Source: Tropicibacter sp. R16_0 (GTDB lineage Bacteria; Pseudomonadota; Alphaproteobacteria; Rhodobacterales; Rhodobacteraceae). Taken from it: 51,813 nt of DNA. Shown here piece by piece: positions 45,138-51,813 of this stretch. The position numbers were made by a program, and so were the translations under genes. Location of the stretch: assembly GCF_017743935.1 (NCBI RefSeq), contig NZ_JAGHRE010000019.1, forward strand, positions 1 through 51,813. Reading direction: 5' to 3'. The notes under the pieces are model-generated. The model saw only the letters and a list, made by a program, of their open reading frames with translations. It searched no databases and was not told where the DNA came from. How positions within the stretch are numbered: the stretch's first letter is position 1; every line of letters starts with the position of its first letter.

Positions 45138-47221
45138 GAGCTTGCCTTTCGGATCAGAGCATCGACCGCCACCGCGCCTGTCGCAGTGCAGATCAAGGGA
45201 TTGATTTCAACTTCGGCCAGGGTGTCGGCATTGGCAAGCACATAGGCCTGCACCGCGTCCACGGCTGCGACGATGGCGTCAACATCAGCCGCCGGTTTGC
45301 CGCGATAGCCATGCAGCAATGGGGCGCATTTGAGCTTGTTTAGAGCCTGTTTTACCTGACTTTGGGTGGATGGAACCAGTAAGGATACCGTGTCCCTCAG
45401 CACCTCGGTCAACACGCCACCTGCCCCCATGGTCAAGACGAAACCATGTGCCGGGTCGCGCGTCACGCCAATCAGCAATTCAACCACCCCACCATCAGCC
45501 ATTTCCTCAACGAGGACAGTTTCTGTGCCTACAGCACGGGCGGCGTCATCCAGGTCGGAGGCCTGCACACCCAAGCGAACGGCTCCATGTTCGGACTTAT
45601 GCGCAAGTCCAATGCCTTTGACTGCAAAGGGAGGTGTCAACCCAGAGCACGCCTGAGCCGCATCCAATGCAGGCACCACCATGTTCCGCGGGATTGGCAG
45701 GCCATGTGAAGCCAACGCGTCTTTGGCTTCTGCCTCTGTCAAAACCAGATCTGGTTCGGCTGTACCCGGCAGACATACAGGCTCTAATATTGGGGTTTTT
45801 GTATGGCTCGCGGCCTCGGCTGCCGCAAGCGCCTCTTCCAGCCCCATGATTGGAACAACCCCACCGGCCATCAATTCGTCAGCCACGTGTTCAGGCATCA
45901 ACTCGGGCAGTGTTGCGACGACAGCAAAAGGCGCGCCTGTTTCTGCCCGGACAGCCAAGGCCGCTTGCGTGGCGCAGGTCCAATCAGTGTGGTCAGTGTG
46001 CGGGTAGTCGACGATGGAAAAGGTCATGCCGATCCCCTCGCCTGTCATCCCTTTCCACGCGCGTGTCATCGCCTGCGTGTCGCGCCAGATATAAGTGTGG
46101 TAGTCCAGCGGGTTTGCCAAGGCCACCATCGGGCCAAGCGCGGCCTTCAGATCCTGTTTTTGTGGCTCTGACAAAGGGGGAAACACCAGATCGCGAGCGG
46201 TGGACAAGTCCGCAATCAAGCTCGCCTCGCCCCCCGAGCAGCTGATCGACGCGATCTTGTTCGAGGTCAGCGGACCATTTGCATGGAGCAGCTTCAACGT
46301 CTCAAGGAACGCGGGCAGCCCGTGCAAACGGGCGATGCCCAAACGATCCAACAAAGCTTGCGCGCCCGCATCGCTGCCGGCAAGCGAGGCGGTATGTGAC
46401 ACCGCTGCCGCCTGTGCTTGCTCGGACGCACCGACCTTAAGCGCCACCAGCGGCACGCCCCGGTCATGGGCTTTGGCAGCCAAAGCCTCCCACTCGCGCA
46501 GGTTTCCAAAACCTTCAATATGAAGGCCGATGGCCGTGACACGGTCATCGTCGAGCAACTGCATGGCAATCGCCGCCTGCGATGTCTGCGCCATGTTCCC
46601 ACAGGTCACCATATAGGCAATCGGCAAACCCCGGCGTTGCATGGTCAGGTTGATGGCGATGTTCGAGCTTTGGGTCAGGATCGCAACCCCCCGCTCAACC
46701 GGCTGCATCCCATGCTGATCCGGCCAGATCGCGGCCCGATCCAAGGCATTGACGAACCCATAGCAGTTCGGACCAAGGATCGGCATCCCACCCGCAGCAG
46801 CCACCAGCTGGGCTTGCAAGTCAGCGCCGCTGGCATCCTCGGCCAAGGCCTCGGTAAAGCCGGAGGCAAAGCACACCGCACCGCCCGCGCCCAATTCTCG
46901 CAAGGTCGATACGACCTCGAGCGTGGCAAAACGGTTCACACCGATGAAGGCGGCGTCGATTGGGCCATCCCAATCCTCAAGCCGTTCAATCGCCTTGATA
47001 CCGGCGATCTCTTTGCCCGAAGGGTGCACCGGAAAGATCTGCCCCTGATAACCGATGCGCTGTGCGGCCTCGATGATCGAGGCACACCAGGCCCCGCCGC
47101 CAATCACGGCGATCGAAGCGGGGTTGAGAACCCGTTTCAAATCGCGGGTGACAGTGTTGCTTTCAACAGAGGGTTTTTTCGCGCCCGGCGGTGACGCTGC
47201 TGTAATCGTGGATGTGTTCAT
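45134..47221 (-). CDS. ADP-forming acyl-CoA synthetase (acetate-CoA ligase family)
   Basis: A 695-residue fused alpha-beta protein. The N-terminal CoA-binding Rossmann domain is around 'LNPASIAVIGGGAWCASIIE'. The phospho-histidine loop is probably 'AAAVSHTASLAGSDAGAQAL', with 'SISCSGGEASLIADLS' after it. The C-terminal ATP-grasp part has 'FAVKGIGLAHKSEHGAVRLG' and 'VLTMGAGGVLTEVLRDTVSL'. It activates an organic acid to its CoA thioester at the cost of ATP, giving ADP and phosphate. It overlaps the hydratase gene and touches the SelW-like gene. Confidence 0.88.
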   Translation of the reverse strand: MNTSTITAASPPGAKKPSVESNTVTRDLKRVLNPASIAVIGGGAWCASIIEAAQRIGYQGQIFPVHPSGKEIAGIKAIERLEDWDGPIDAAFIGVNRFATLEVVSTLRELGAGGAVCFASGFTEALAEDASGADLQAQLVAAAGGMPILGPNCYGFVNALDRAAIWPDQHGMQPVERGVAILTQSSNIAINLTMQRRGLPIAYMVTCGNMAQTSQAAIAMQLLDDDRVTAIGLHIEGFGNLREWEALAAKAHDRGVPLVALKVGASEQAQAAAVSHTASLAGSDAGAQALLDRLGIARLHGLPAFLETLKLLHANGPLTSNKIASISCSGGEASLIADLSTARDLVFPPLSEPQKQDLKAALGPMVALANPLDYHTYIWRDTQAMTRAWKGMTGEGIGMTFSIVDYPHTDHTDWTCATQAALAVRAETGAPFAVVATLPELMPEHVADELMAGGVVPIMGLEEALAAAEAASHTKTPILEPVCLPGTAEPDLVLTEAEAKDALASHGLPIPRNMVVPALDAAQACSGLTPPFAVKGIGLAHKSEHGAVRLGVQASDLDDAARAVGTETVLVEEMADGGVVELLIGVTRDPAHGFVLTMGAGGVLTEVLRDTVSLLVPSTQSQVKQALNKLKCAPLLHGYRGKPAADVDAIVAAVDAVQAYVLANADTLAEVEINPLICTATGAVAVDALIRKASS

Positions 47222-47521
47222 CTAGTCCTGTGAAGTGTCTGCCGCCCTGTCCAAATGGCCCAGGTCGCGTTCCGGATCGATCCGGTCCCGCACGCGCGAT
47301 TTCAGCTCTTTCACATCCGGAAAGCCGCCGTCCCGCTTGCGTTCCCAGATCACCTCTCCATTCAAAGTGATCTCAAACACGCCACCCGTCTCACCCGGCA
47401 CCAGCGTCACCGAACCCAGATCCTCCTGAAAGGTCGAGAGCAGCTCTTGCGCCATCCAAGCAGCGCGGAGCATCCAGTTGCAGCCAATGCAGTATGTGAT
47501 TGAAATGGCGGGTTTTGTCAT
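47222..47521 (-). CDS. SelT/SelW/SelH (Rdx family) thioredoxin-like protein
   Basis: A 99-residue protein with the Rdx signature near the N-terminus: 'ISITYCIGCNWMLRAAWMAQ', giving Cys11-x-x-Cys14 in place of a CxxU. 'GGVFEITLNGEVIWERKRDG' and 'GFPDVKELKSRVRDRI' complete the thioredoxin-like fold. Family members are redox proteins of unclear role. It lies exactly between the acyl-CoA dehydrogenase and synthetase genes with 4 and 0 bases spacing, so it appears to be part of the same pathway unit. Confidence 0.88.
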   Translation of the reverse strand: MTKPAISITYCIGCNWMLRAAWMAQELLSTFQEDLGSVTLVPGETGGVFEITLNGEVIWERKRDGGFPDVKELKSRVRDRIDPERDLGHLDRAADTSQD

Positions 47522-47525
47522 GAGG

Positions 47526-48689
47526 TCAGCCTCCTAGCGGTCTCAGCAGTTCTCGGCTGATGATATGCCGCTGAATCTCGCTTGTCCCCTCCCAGATGCG
47601 CTCGACCCGCGCGTCACGCCAGATGCGTTCCAACGGCAGCTCGTCCATCAGGCCCATGCCGCCGTGGATCTGGATCGCCTCGTCGGCGACCATAGCCAGC
47701 ATCTCAGTCGCCTTGAGTTTGGCCATCGACATGTCGGATTCCGTCACCGTCCCCTGATCGAACTTCCAGCCCGCTTCCCATGTCAGCAGGTTTGCGGCCT
47801 TCAGCTCGGTCGCCATATCGGCCAGCTTGAACGAAATGCCCTGGAACTTACCGATCTGCTGGCCGAACTGCTTGCGCTCGGCCGAATACTCCACAGCGTG
47901 CTGCATCGCCCGTTCGGCACGGCCCAGACAGGTGGCCGCAACCTGCAGACGGGTGGCACCTAGCCAGGTGTTCGCCACATCGAACCCTTTGTGCAGCTCG
48001 CCCAGCATGGCCGATTTCGGGATGCGACAGTCGTCGAATTCTAGCACGGCGTTGGTGTAACCACGGTGGCTGACATTTCGGTATCCGTCCCGCACGGTGA
48101 AACCCGGTGTGTCCTTGTCGACGAAGAAAGCCGTGATCAACTTCTTCGGCCCGCGCGGCGTGTCCTCTTCCCCGGTCGCCATGAAAACGATTGAAAAGTC
48201 GGCGATGTCCGCATGGCTGATGAAATGCTTGGTGCCGTTCAGGATGAAATCATCGCCATCCGCCCGCGCGGTCGCTGTCATGCCGCGCAGGTCCGACCCG
48301 GCGCCCGGCTCGGTCATGGCCAGGCAATCCCATTTCTCACCCTTCATGCAGGGGTAGAGGTATTTCTCTTTCTGCTCGTCGGTGCCCGCCATCAGGATGT
48401 TCGATGGCCGCGCGACGCAGGTCCAATGCAGCGCATAATTGGCGCGCCCCAGCTCTTTTTCGTACATCAGCCAGGTCAACGTATCGAGGCCCGCGCCGCC
48501 CACCTCTTCGGGCATGTTGGCGGCATACAGGCCTGCCTCCATTGCCTTGACCTGCACCTCTTTGATGATCTCCATCGGCAGATGGCCGGTGCGCTCGACC
48601 TCAGCCTCGTGCGGGTAAAGCTCGTTTTCGACAAAGGCGCGGGTGGTGTCGATGATCATCGACTGTTCTTCGGTCAAGCCAAACTGCAT
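47526..48689 (-). CDS. Acyl-CoA dehydrogenase
   Basis: A 387-residue FAD enzyme starting MQFGLTEEQSMIIDTTRAFV, with GGAG 8 bases upstream. The FAD/substrate loop is 'AMTEPGAGSDLRGM', and the C-terminal 'ARVERIWEGTSEIQRHIISR' holds the catalytic Glu. It oxidises an acyl-CoA to the enoyl-CoA, which the downstream hydratase could take further. CaiA-like or crotonobetainyl/gamma-butyrobetainyl substrates are possible but not shown. It is divergent from the AraC/GlxA-type regulator with 82 bases between starts. Confidence 0.9.
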   Translation of the reverse strand: MQFGLTEEQSMIIDTTRAFVENELYPHEAEVERTGHLPMEIIKEVQVKAMEAGLYAANMPEEVGGAGLDTLTWLMYEKELGRANYALHWTCVARPSNILMAGTDEQKEKYLYPCMKGEKWDCLAMTEPGAGSDLRGMTATARADGDDFILNGTKHFISHADIADFSIVFMATGEEDTPRGPKKLITAFFVDKDTPGFTVRDGYRNVSHRGYTNAVLEFDDCRIPKSAMLGELHKGFDVANTWLGATRLQVAATCLGRAERAMQHAVEYSAERKQFGQQIGKFQGISFKLADMATELKAANLLTWEAGWKFDQGTVTESDMSMAKLKATEMLAMVADEAIQIHGGMGLMDELPLERIWRDARVERIWEGTSEIQRHIISRELLRPLGG

Positions 48690-48727
48690 CTCTTGCGCTC
48701 CGGACAGAGGGAATTTCCCGCGTATCC

Positions 48728-48748
48728 TGATCGAGCTTGCGAAGATCA
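48728..48748. promoter_or_regulatory. Dyad TGATC-N11-GATCA in the dehydrogenase-regulator gap
   Basis: TGATC and GATCA half sites face each other in the 82-base divergent promoter region; a third TGATC lies at the regulator start. ATGCAG is also repeated nearby. This is a candidate binding site for the divergent regulator. Confidence 0.35.
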
Positions 48749-48771
48749 CTATGCAGAATTAGAAACTGATC

Positions 48772-49710
48772 ATGCAGGATTGGTCAAAAACTTCCGCCGC
48801 GACGCAGCAAGTCGGCGTGCTTCTGTTCGATGGATTTTCGAACCATTGTCTGGCCAACACGGTCGAACCGTTGCGTGCTGCCAACATGCTGTCAGGTCGA
48901 CCGTTATACGACTGGCAATTCCTCGCCTTGGGTTCCGGCGTCGTGACTTCGTCTTCGGGGTTGCAGGTCGCACCGCATCAGGCTCTCAGTCAGGCGCAGG
49001 GAGACATGTTGGTTGTCATGCCGTCTTATGGGTTTCTGGAGCATAGCGGCTGGAAGACGCAATCCGCGTTGCGCGCTGCCAAAGCGCGTTTCGAGTCCCT
49101 GATCGGTATGGATACAGGAAGTTGGTTGCTGGCTGAGGCCGGGCTGTTGGATCACCACCGTGCAACCATCCATTGGGAGGAACTCACAGGTTTCTCCGAG
49201 CGGTTTCCCGAGGTTGACGTGGTGCGCGAACGTTATGTCATTGACTGCAATAGGATCACATGTTCGGGCGCCATGGCGGCGTTTGATCTGGTAACGCACA
49301 TGATCGGGCGCGATCAGGGCCAAGCTTTGGCGTTGGAGGTTGCGCAGCTGTTCATGACCCGGGAATCTGCTCGTTCTCACTCAGGCGGAGCAGGGTCAGC
49401 CAGCACGTTTGTGAACAAGGCCTTGGCCATCATGCAAGAGAATCTGGAGCAACCACTCTCGGTTCCCGAAGTGGCAAGGCGAGCAGGTCGCACACAAAAG
49501 GTGCTTGAAGCGCGGATGCGGGCCGATCTGGGGGCCACACCTGCAACGGTTTATCGCCGGTTGCGTCTGAACTTGGCTCGCAAGCTGGTAATGGAGACCG
49601 ACTTGCCCGTGGCCGAGATTGCGTTGCGCTCGGGCTATGATGATCCAAGTGCCATGACTCGCGCCTTTCGCACCGAATTCGGACGATCCCCAAGGGCTTT
49701 GCGTCGCTAG
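48772..49710 (+). CDS. AraC/GlxA-type transcriptional regulator
   Basis: A 312-residue regulator. Residues 10-190 have the DJ-1/PfpI-like fold ('VGVLLFDGFSNHCLANTVEP', 'MDTGSWLLAEAGLLDHHRAT', 'CNRITCSGAMAAFDLVTHMI'). The C-terminal AraC domain has two helix-turn-helix units, 'LSVPEVARRAGRTQKVLEAR' and 'LPVAEIALRSGYDDPSAMTR'. Regulators of this design (for example CdhR and GbdR) often respond to carnitine or betaine compounds. It is divergent from the acyl-CoA dehydrogenase gene and probably controls it. Its stop shares CTAG with the converging gene. Confidence 0.9.
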   Translation: MQDWSKTSAATQQVGVLLFDGFSNHCLANTVEPLRAANMLSGRPLYDWQFLALGSGVVTSSSGLQVAPHQALSQAQGDMLVVMPSYGFLEHSGWKTQSALRAAKARFESLIGMDTGSWLLAEAGLLDHHRATIHWEELTGFSERFPEVDVVRERYVIDCNRITCSGAMAAFDLVTHMIGRDQGQALALEVAQLFMTRESARSHSGGAGSASTFVNKALAIMQENLEQPLSVPEVARRAGRTQKVLEARMRADLGATPATVYRRLRLNLARKLVMETDLPVAEIALRSGYDDPSAMTRAFRTEFGRSPRALRR

Positions 49711-50897
49711 CTGGGCTTTACCCTCATCCGCTGGTTCAAACGCCACACGCCCCATGCCAATGGGATTGCAGCCAATCCACCCAGAAGATAGGCCAGCGGC
49801 TGGTCTGAAAAGCTCTCGAACATCTGCGTGTAACCGTGTATCGCGGCAAAGGTCAGCCCAGCATTGAACAGCCCTCGCTGACTGTGACGCGCGGCCCAAA
49901 CGATGACACCCGCCAAGACCACAGCCCAAAGGACCGCATAAGCTCCATCGGGGATGGTCAGCGCCTGATCACGAAAGGCGTCGCGGGCCGCGCGGTAGCT
50001 TTCCCAATCCGAGTATCCATCACTGTACCGTCCGGGTCCCCAGATTGTTTCCCCAACAACATCGCCCCACAGAGACCCCACCAAAGCGCAAAGATTTGCG
50101 ACAATGAACCCGAGCACCGCCAAGATGCGCAGGTGACGCGCATCCCGGTCAGCCAGTGTTCTGGCCCCCCAAATACATGCAGTGATCAGCGCCACCATCT
50201 GGACGATGGTCAGAGTTGGTTCCGGAGAGTAAAACACATACGCAGCATGAAAGTAGGCTGTTCCCGTCTCAAGAACCTGGGCAAAGGGAACAATCGCCAG
50301 CGCCGTAACCAAGCGCACATCAATCATCCAGCCGATCGTTCCAACTGCGATTGCATAGTATAGCAAGATCAGGTTTCTGAGCGGTGACCCAACCTGGTGC
50401 TGCATCACCAACAGCTCAATCCCGACCAGATGCACGGCCAATCCCATCAGGATAACCGCGCCCAGAACAAAGGCAGCGGACAAGGCGCCCGATCGCCACC
50501 GCCAGACCCCCAAAATGGTCACGAAGGCACCTGCCGGGGCCATGATCCATCCCGCGATCTGTTCATATTTGTCCACAAGCTCGATCGAAGCGCCGCCCAT
50601 CAACATCCCGGCGCCAATCAAAATCGCGGAATTGCCAAACATTCGAAACGCTTCTGCGCCCTTTGCCAGGATGAACAGCCCCAAGATCAGCATCAGAACC
50701 CCGGTGATCGCGACCGCCACGGCATTGGCCAGCCAGAAAATGAACCCCGCGGTGGCCGCAATGATCCCGAAACAAAGGATAGCGTTGACCGCAAGCTTGA
50801 TCATCACGTCACGCGAACGCGTTTCGATCTCCAAGGCTTGCTCTGAGGTCAGAACTCCATCTTCGACAAGAGCAGTTGTATCCGCGACGACATGCAT
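49707..50897 (-). CDS. Multi-spanning membrane protein, DUF2157-like
   Basis: A 396-residue protein starting MHVVADTTALVEDGVLTSEQ, with AAAGG upstream. A short soluble N-terminus ('GVLTSEQALEIETRSRDVMI') is followed by about eleven or twelve hydrophobic segments. The N-terminal 'LTSEQ' helix plus membrane part resembles the DUF2157 family, but this is not certain. There is no known function. It converges on the regulator gene with overlapping stop codons. Confidence 0.6.
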   Translation of the reverse strand: MHVVADTTALVEDGVLTSEQALEIETRSRDVMIKLAVNAILCFGIIAATAGFIFWLANAVAVAITGVLMLILGLFILAKGAEAFRMFGNSAILIGAGMLMGGASIELVDKYEQIAGWIMAPAGAFVTILGVWRWRSGALSAAFVLGAVILMGLAVHLVGIELLVMQHQVGSPLRNLILLYYAIAVGTIGWMIDVRLVTALAIVPFAQVLETGTAYFHAAYVFYSPEPTLTIVQMVALITACIWGARTLADRDARHLRILAVLGFIVANLCALVGSLWGDVVGETIWGPGRYSDGYSDWESYRAARDAFRDQALTIPDGAYAVLWAVVLAGVIVWAARHSQRGLFNAGLTFAAIHGYTQMFESFSDQPLAYLLGGLAAIPLAWGVWRLNQRMRVKPS

Positions 50898-51040
50898 GTG
50901 TAGACCTTTGAAACAGTAAGCTGTCTGAAACCATACATCATTCCGGCCGAGGCTGACCATTGCCCCCTAGATGCGACATTCCCTGGGTAAGGTCGGCATT
51001 GAGAATGCTAAATGAGTGTCAATTTGCGTTGACCAGCTGT

Positions 51041-51781
51041 TCACGGCAAAAGCGAGGTTCGAATTTCACTGGCAAGTGCGTGCAATTTCTGGATCTCCGC
51101 ATCTTCCAGCCCCAAGTCATCAAGATGGCGTACAAGCGAGTCGAGATAGGCGAAGTTTGGGCCCAGATTGCCTTCGGCGCGTGCGATCATCTGGGCCGAT
51201 GTTTCCAGTGATACGTCGGGCATATACCGATTGTTGGAGGTGTCCATAAGGAAAACCAAAGCCTCCACAACACCTTGCGGAGTGTCCACATCCAGAAACA
51301 CTGGTTGGTATGACCCAGAAAACATCTCGCGCCGCCACATGAACTGGGTTTCCTGGTCGGCAAGCGTCGAGGGAATTCGAAAGACGACGCCGTCGCAATG
51401 CCCTCCCTCGTCCAGAGCGGCCATTAAACCCGGTTGGTCGTGCGACCCGCGTCCTCCATCCAAACGCATACAAAATCTTCGATGCCATCCTGGCAGAGAC
51501 CCGTACCGATATTCGTCAACCTGTACCGCCGGGTCCCAAATCAGGGACCCATAGGCAAAGACCCAAAGGTCCTGATCTAAACGACCAGCAAGAACCTCCT
51601 GCCGGTTGGCTTCCCGCTGATCGTGATCCATGCGCCAGCCTGTAGGCCAGCCTTCCTTGATTGCTTGCAGGTCAAGCTCATCGAAGCGATCCAGTCCAAA
51701 TCGCATTTCAGATTGGTCTGGTGGAGTGATCTTGCCGCGCAAGGCAGGCGTGTGTCGGAAGGTATGGTCAGGGAACGGCAT
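51041..51781 (-). CDS. ChaC-like gamma-glutamylcyclotransferase
   Basis: A 246-residue protein. 'DQDLWVFAYGSLIWDPAVQV' near residue 75 carries the YGSL substrate-binding loop of the gamma-glutamylcyclotransferase fold, and 'FMWRREMFSGSYQPVFLDVD' near 150 contains the likely catalytic Glu, as in ChaC. The family cleaves glutathione to 5-oxoproline and Cys-Gly in the cytoplasm. It is upstream of the DUF2157-like gene on the same strand with a 143-base gap, and begins 32 bases from the right edge. Confidence 0.88.
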   Translation of the reverse strand: MPFPDHTFRHTPALRGKITPPDQSEMRFGLDRFDELDLQAIKEGWPTGWRMDHDQREANRQEVLAGRLDQDLWVFAYGSLIWDPAVQVDEYRYGSLPGWHRRFCMRLDGGRGSHDQPGLMAALDEGGHCDGVVFRIPSTLADQETQFMWRREMFSGSYQPVFLDVDTPQGVVEALVFLMDTSNNRYMPDVSLETSAQMIARAEGNLGPNFAYLDSLVRHLDDLGLEDAEIQKLHALASEIRTSLLP

Positions 51782-51813
51782 AGTGCAATTAAGCCAACAA
51801 TCTTCGTTGGTAC

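Overview
The window looks like an ordinary chromosomal stretch from a marine alphaproteobacterium of the Roseobacter group (Rhodobacteraceae). The grounds are a flgBC-fliEQ-flgFGA flagellar cluster divergent from fliI, a Rieske / cytochrome b / cytochrome c1 operon, a petP-petR pair, a type II lumazine synthase under an FMN riboswitch, a glutamate synthase locus, and high-GC codon use throughout. I do not assign a genus. I see no rRNA, insertion sequence, integrase, prophage or CRISPR array. Every gene is intact except flgA, which runs off the left edge.

Layout: 1-4649 holds flagellar basal-body and export genes, with flgB-flgC-fliE-fliQ-flgF-flgG-flgA on the minus strand and fliI divergent on plus. 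A Hint-domain protein follows (4713-5627). The glutamate synthase locus (5813-13028, minus) runs gltD, an exported protein of unknown function, a GFA/CENP-V-like zinc protein, then gltB. Next come uppP and an NDUFA9-like reductase, tRNA-Leu(CAG), tRNA-Lys(TTT), dapF-mtaB and an ICMT-like membrane methyltransferase. The bc1 operon is at 18827-21535 (minus). A glutathione transferase, an alpha/beta hydrolase, a PaiB-like protein and riboswitch-controlled ribH2 precede aroC, an HD protein and an AEC transporter. A CaiB-type protein and matB (27632-30449, minus) are followed by a DMT exporter, cobO, an exported repeat protein, a PhoD phosphatase, a small membrane protein and ilvE. The petP-petR pair, a putative delta-class carbonic anhydrase and an HDAC-like / xseB / ispA / dxs run lead to an acyl-CoA cluster with its own divergent AraC/GlxA-type regulator (44358-49710), then a DUF2157-like membrane protein and a ChaC-like enzyme.

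Functional themes are motility, nitrogen assimilation (GltBD, IlvE), respiration and its regulation (PetABC, PetPR), riboflavin/FMN homeostasis (riboswitch, RibH2, PaiB), isoprenoid precursor supply feeding UppP (Dxs, IspA), and catabolism of CoA-activated acids (MatB/CaiB-like; acyl-CoA dehydrogenase, hydratase and an ADP-forming synthetase).

Most interesting points: the CaiB-type protein next to matB has its domains in permuted order with a duplicated segment; a dyad with nearly the same sequence lies upstream of both gltD and the exported-GFA-gltB segment, accompanied by three 11-bp-phased GTGYACG boxes; a 43-nt element between ribH2 and aroC folds on paper into a three-way junction with no unpaired junction bases; a 17-bp direct repeat with a 21-bp period lies upstream of a small membrane protein gene; and several convergent gene pairs end with overlapping or abutting stop codons.
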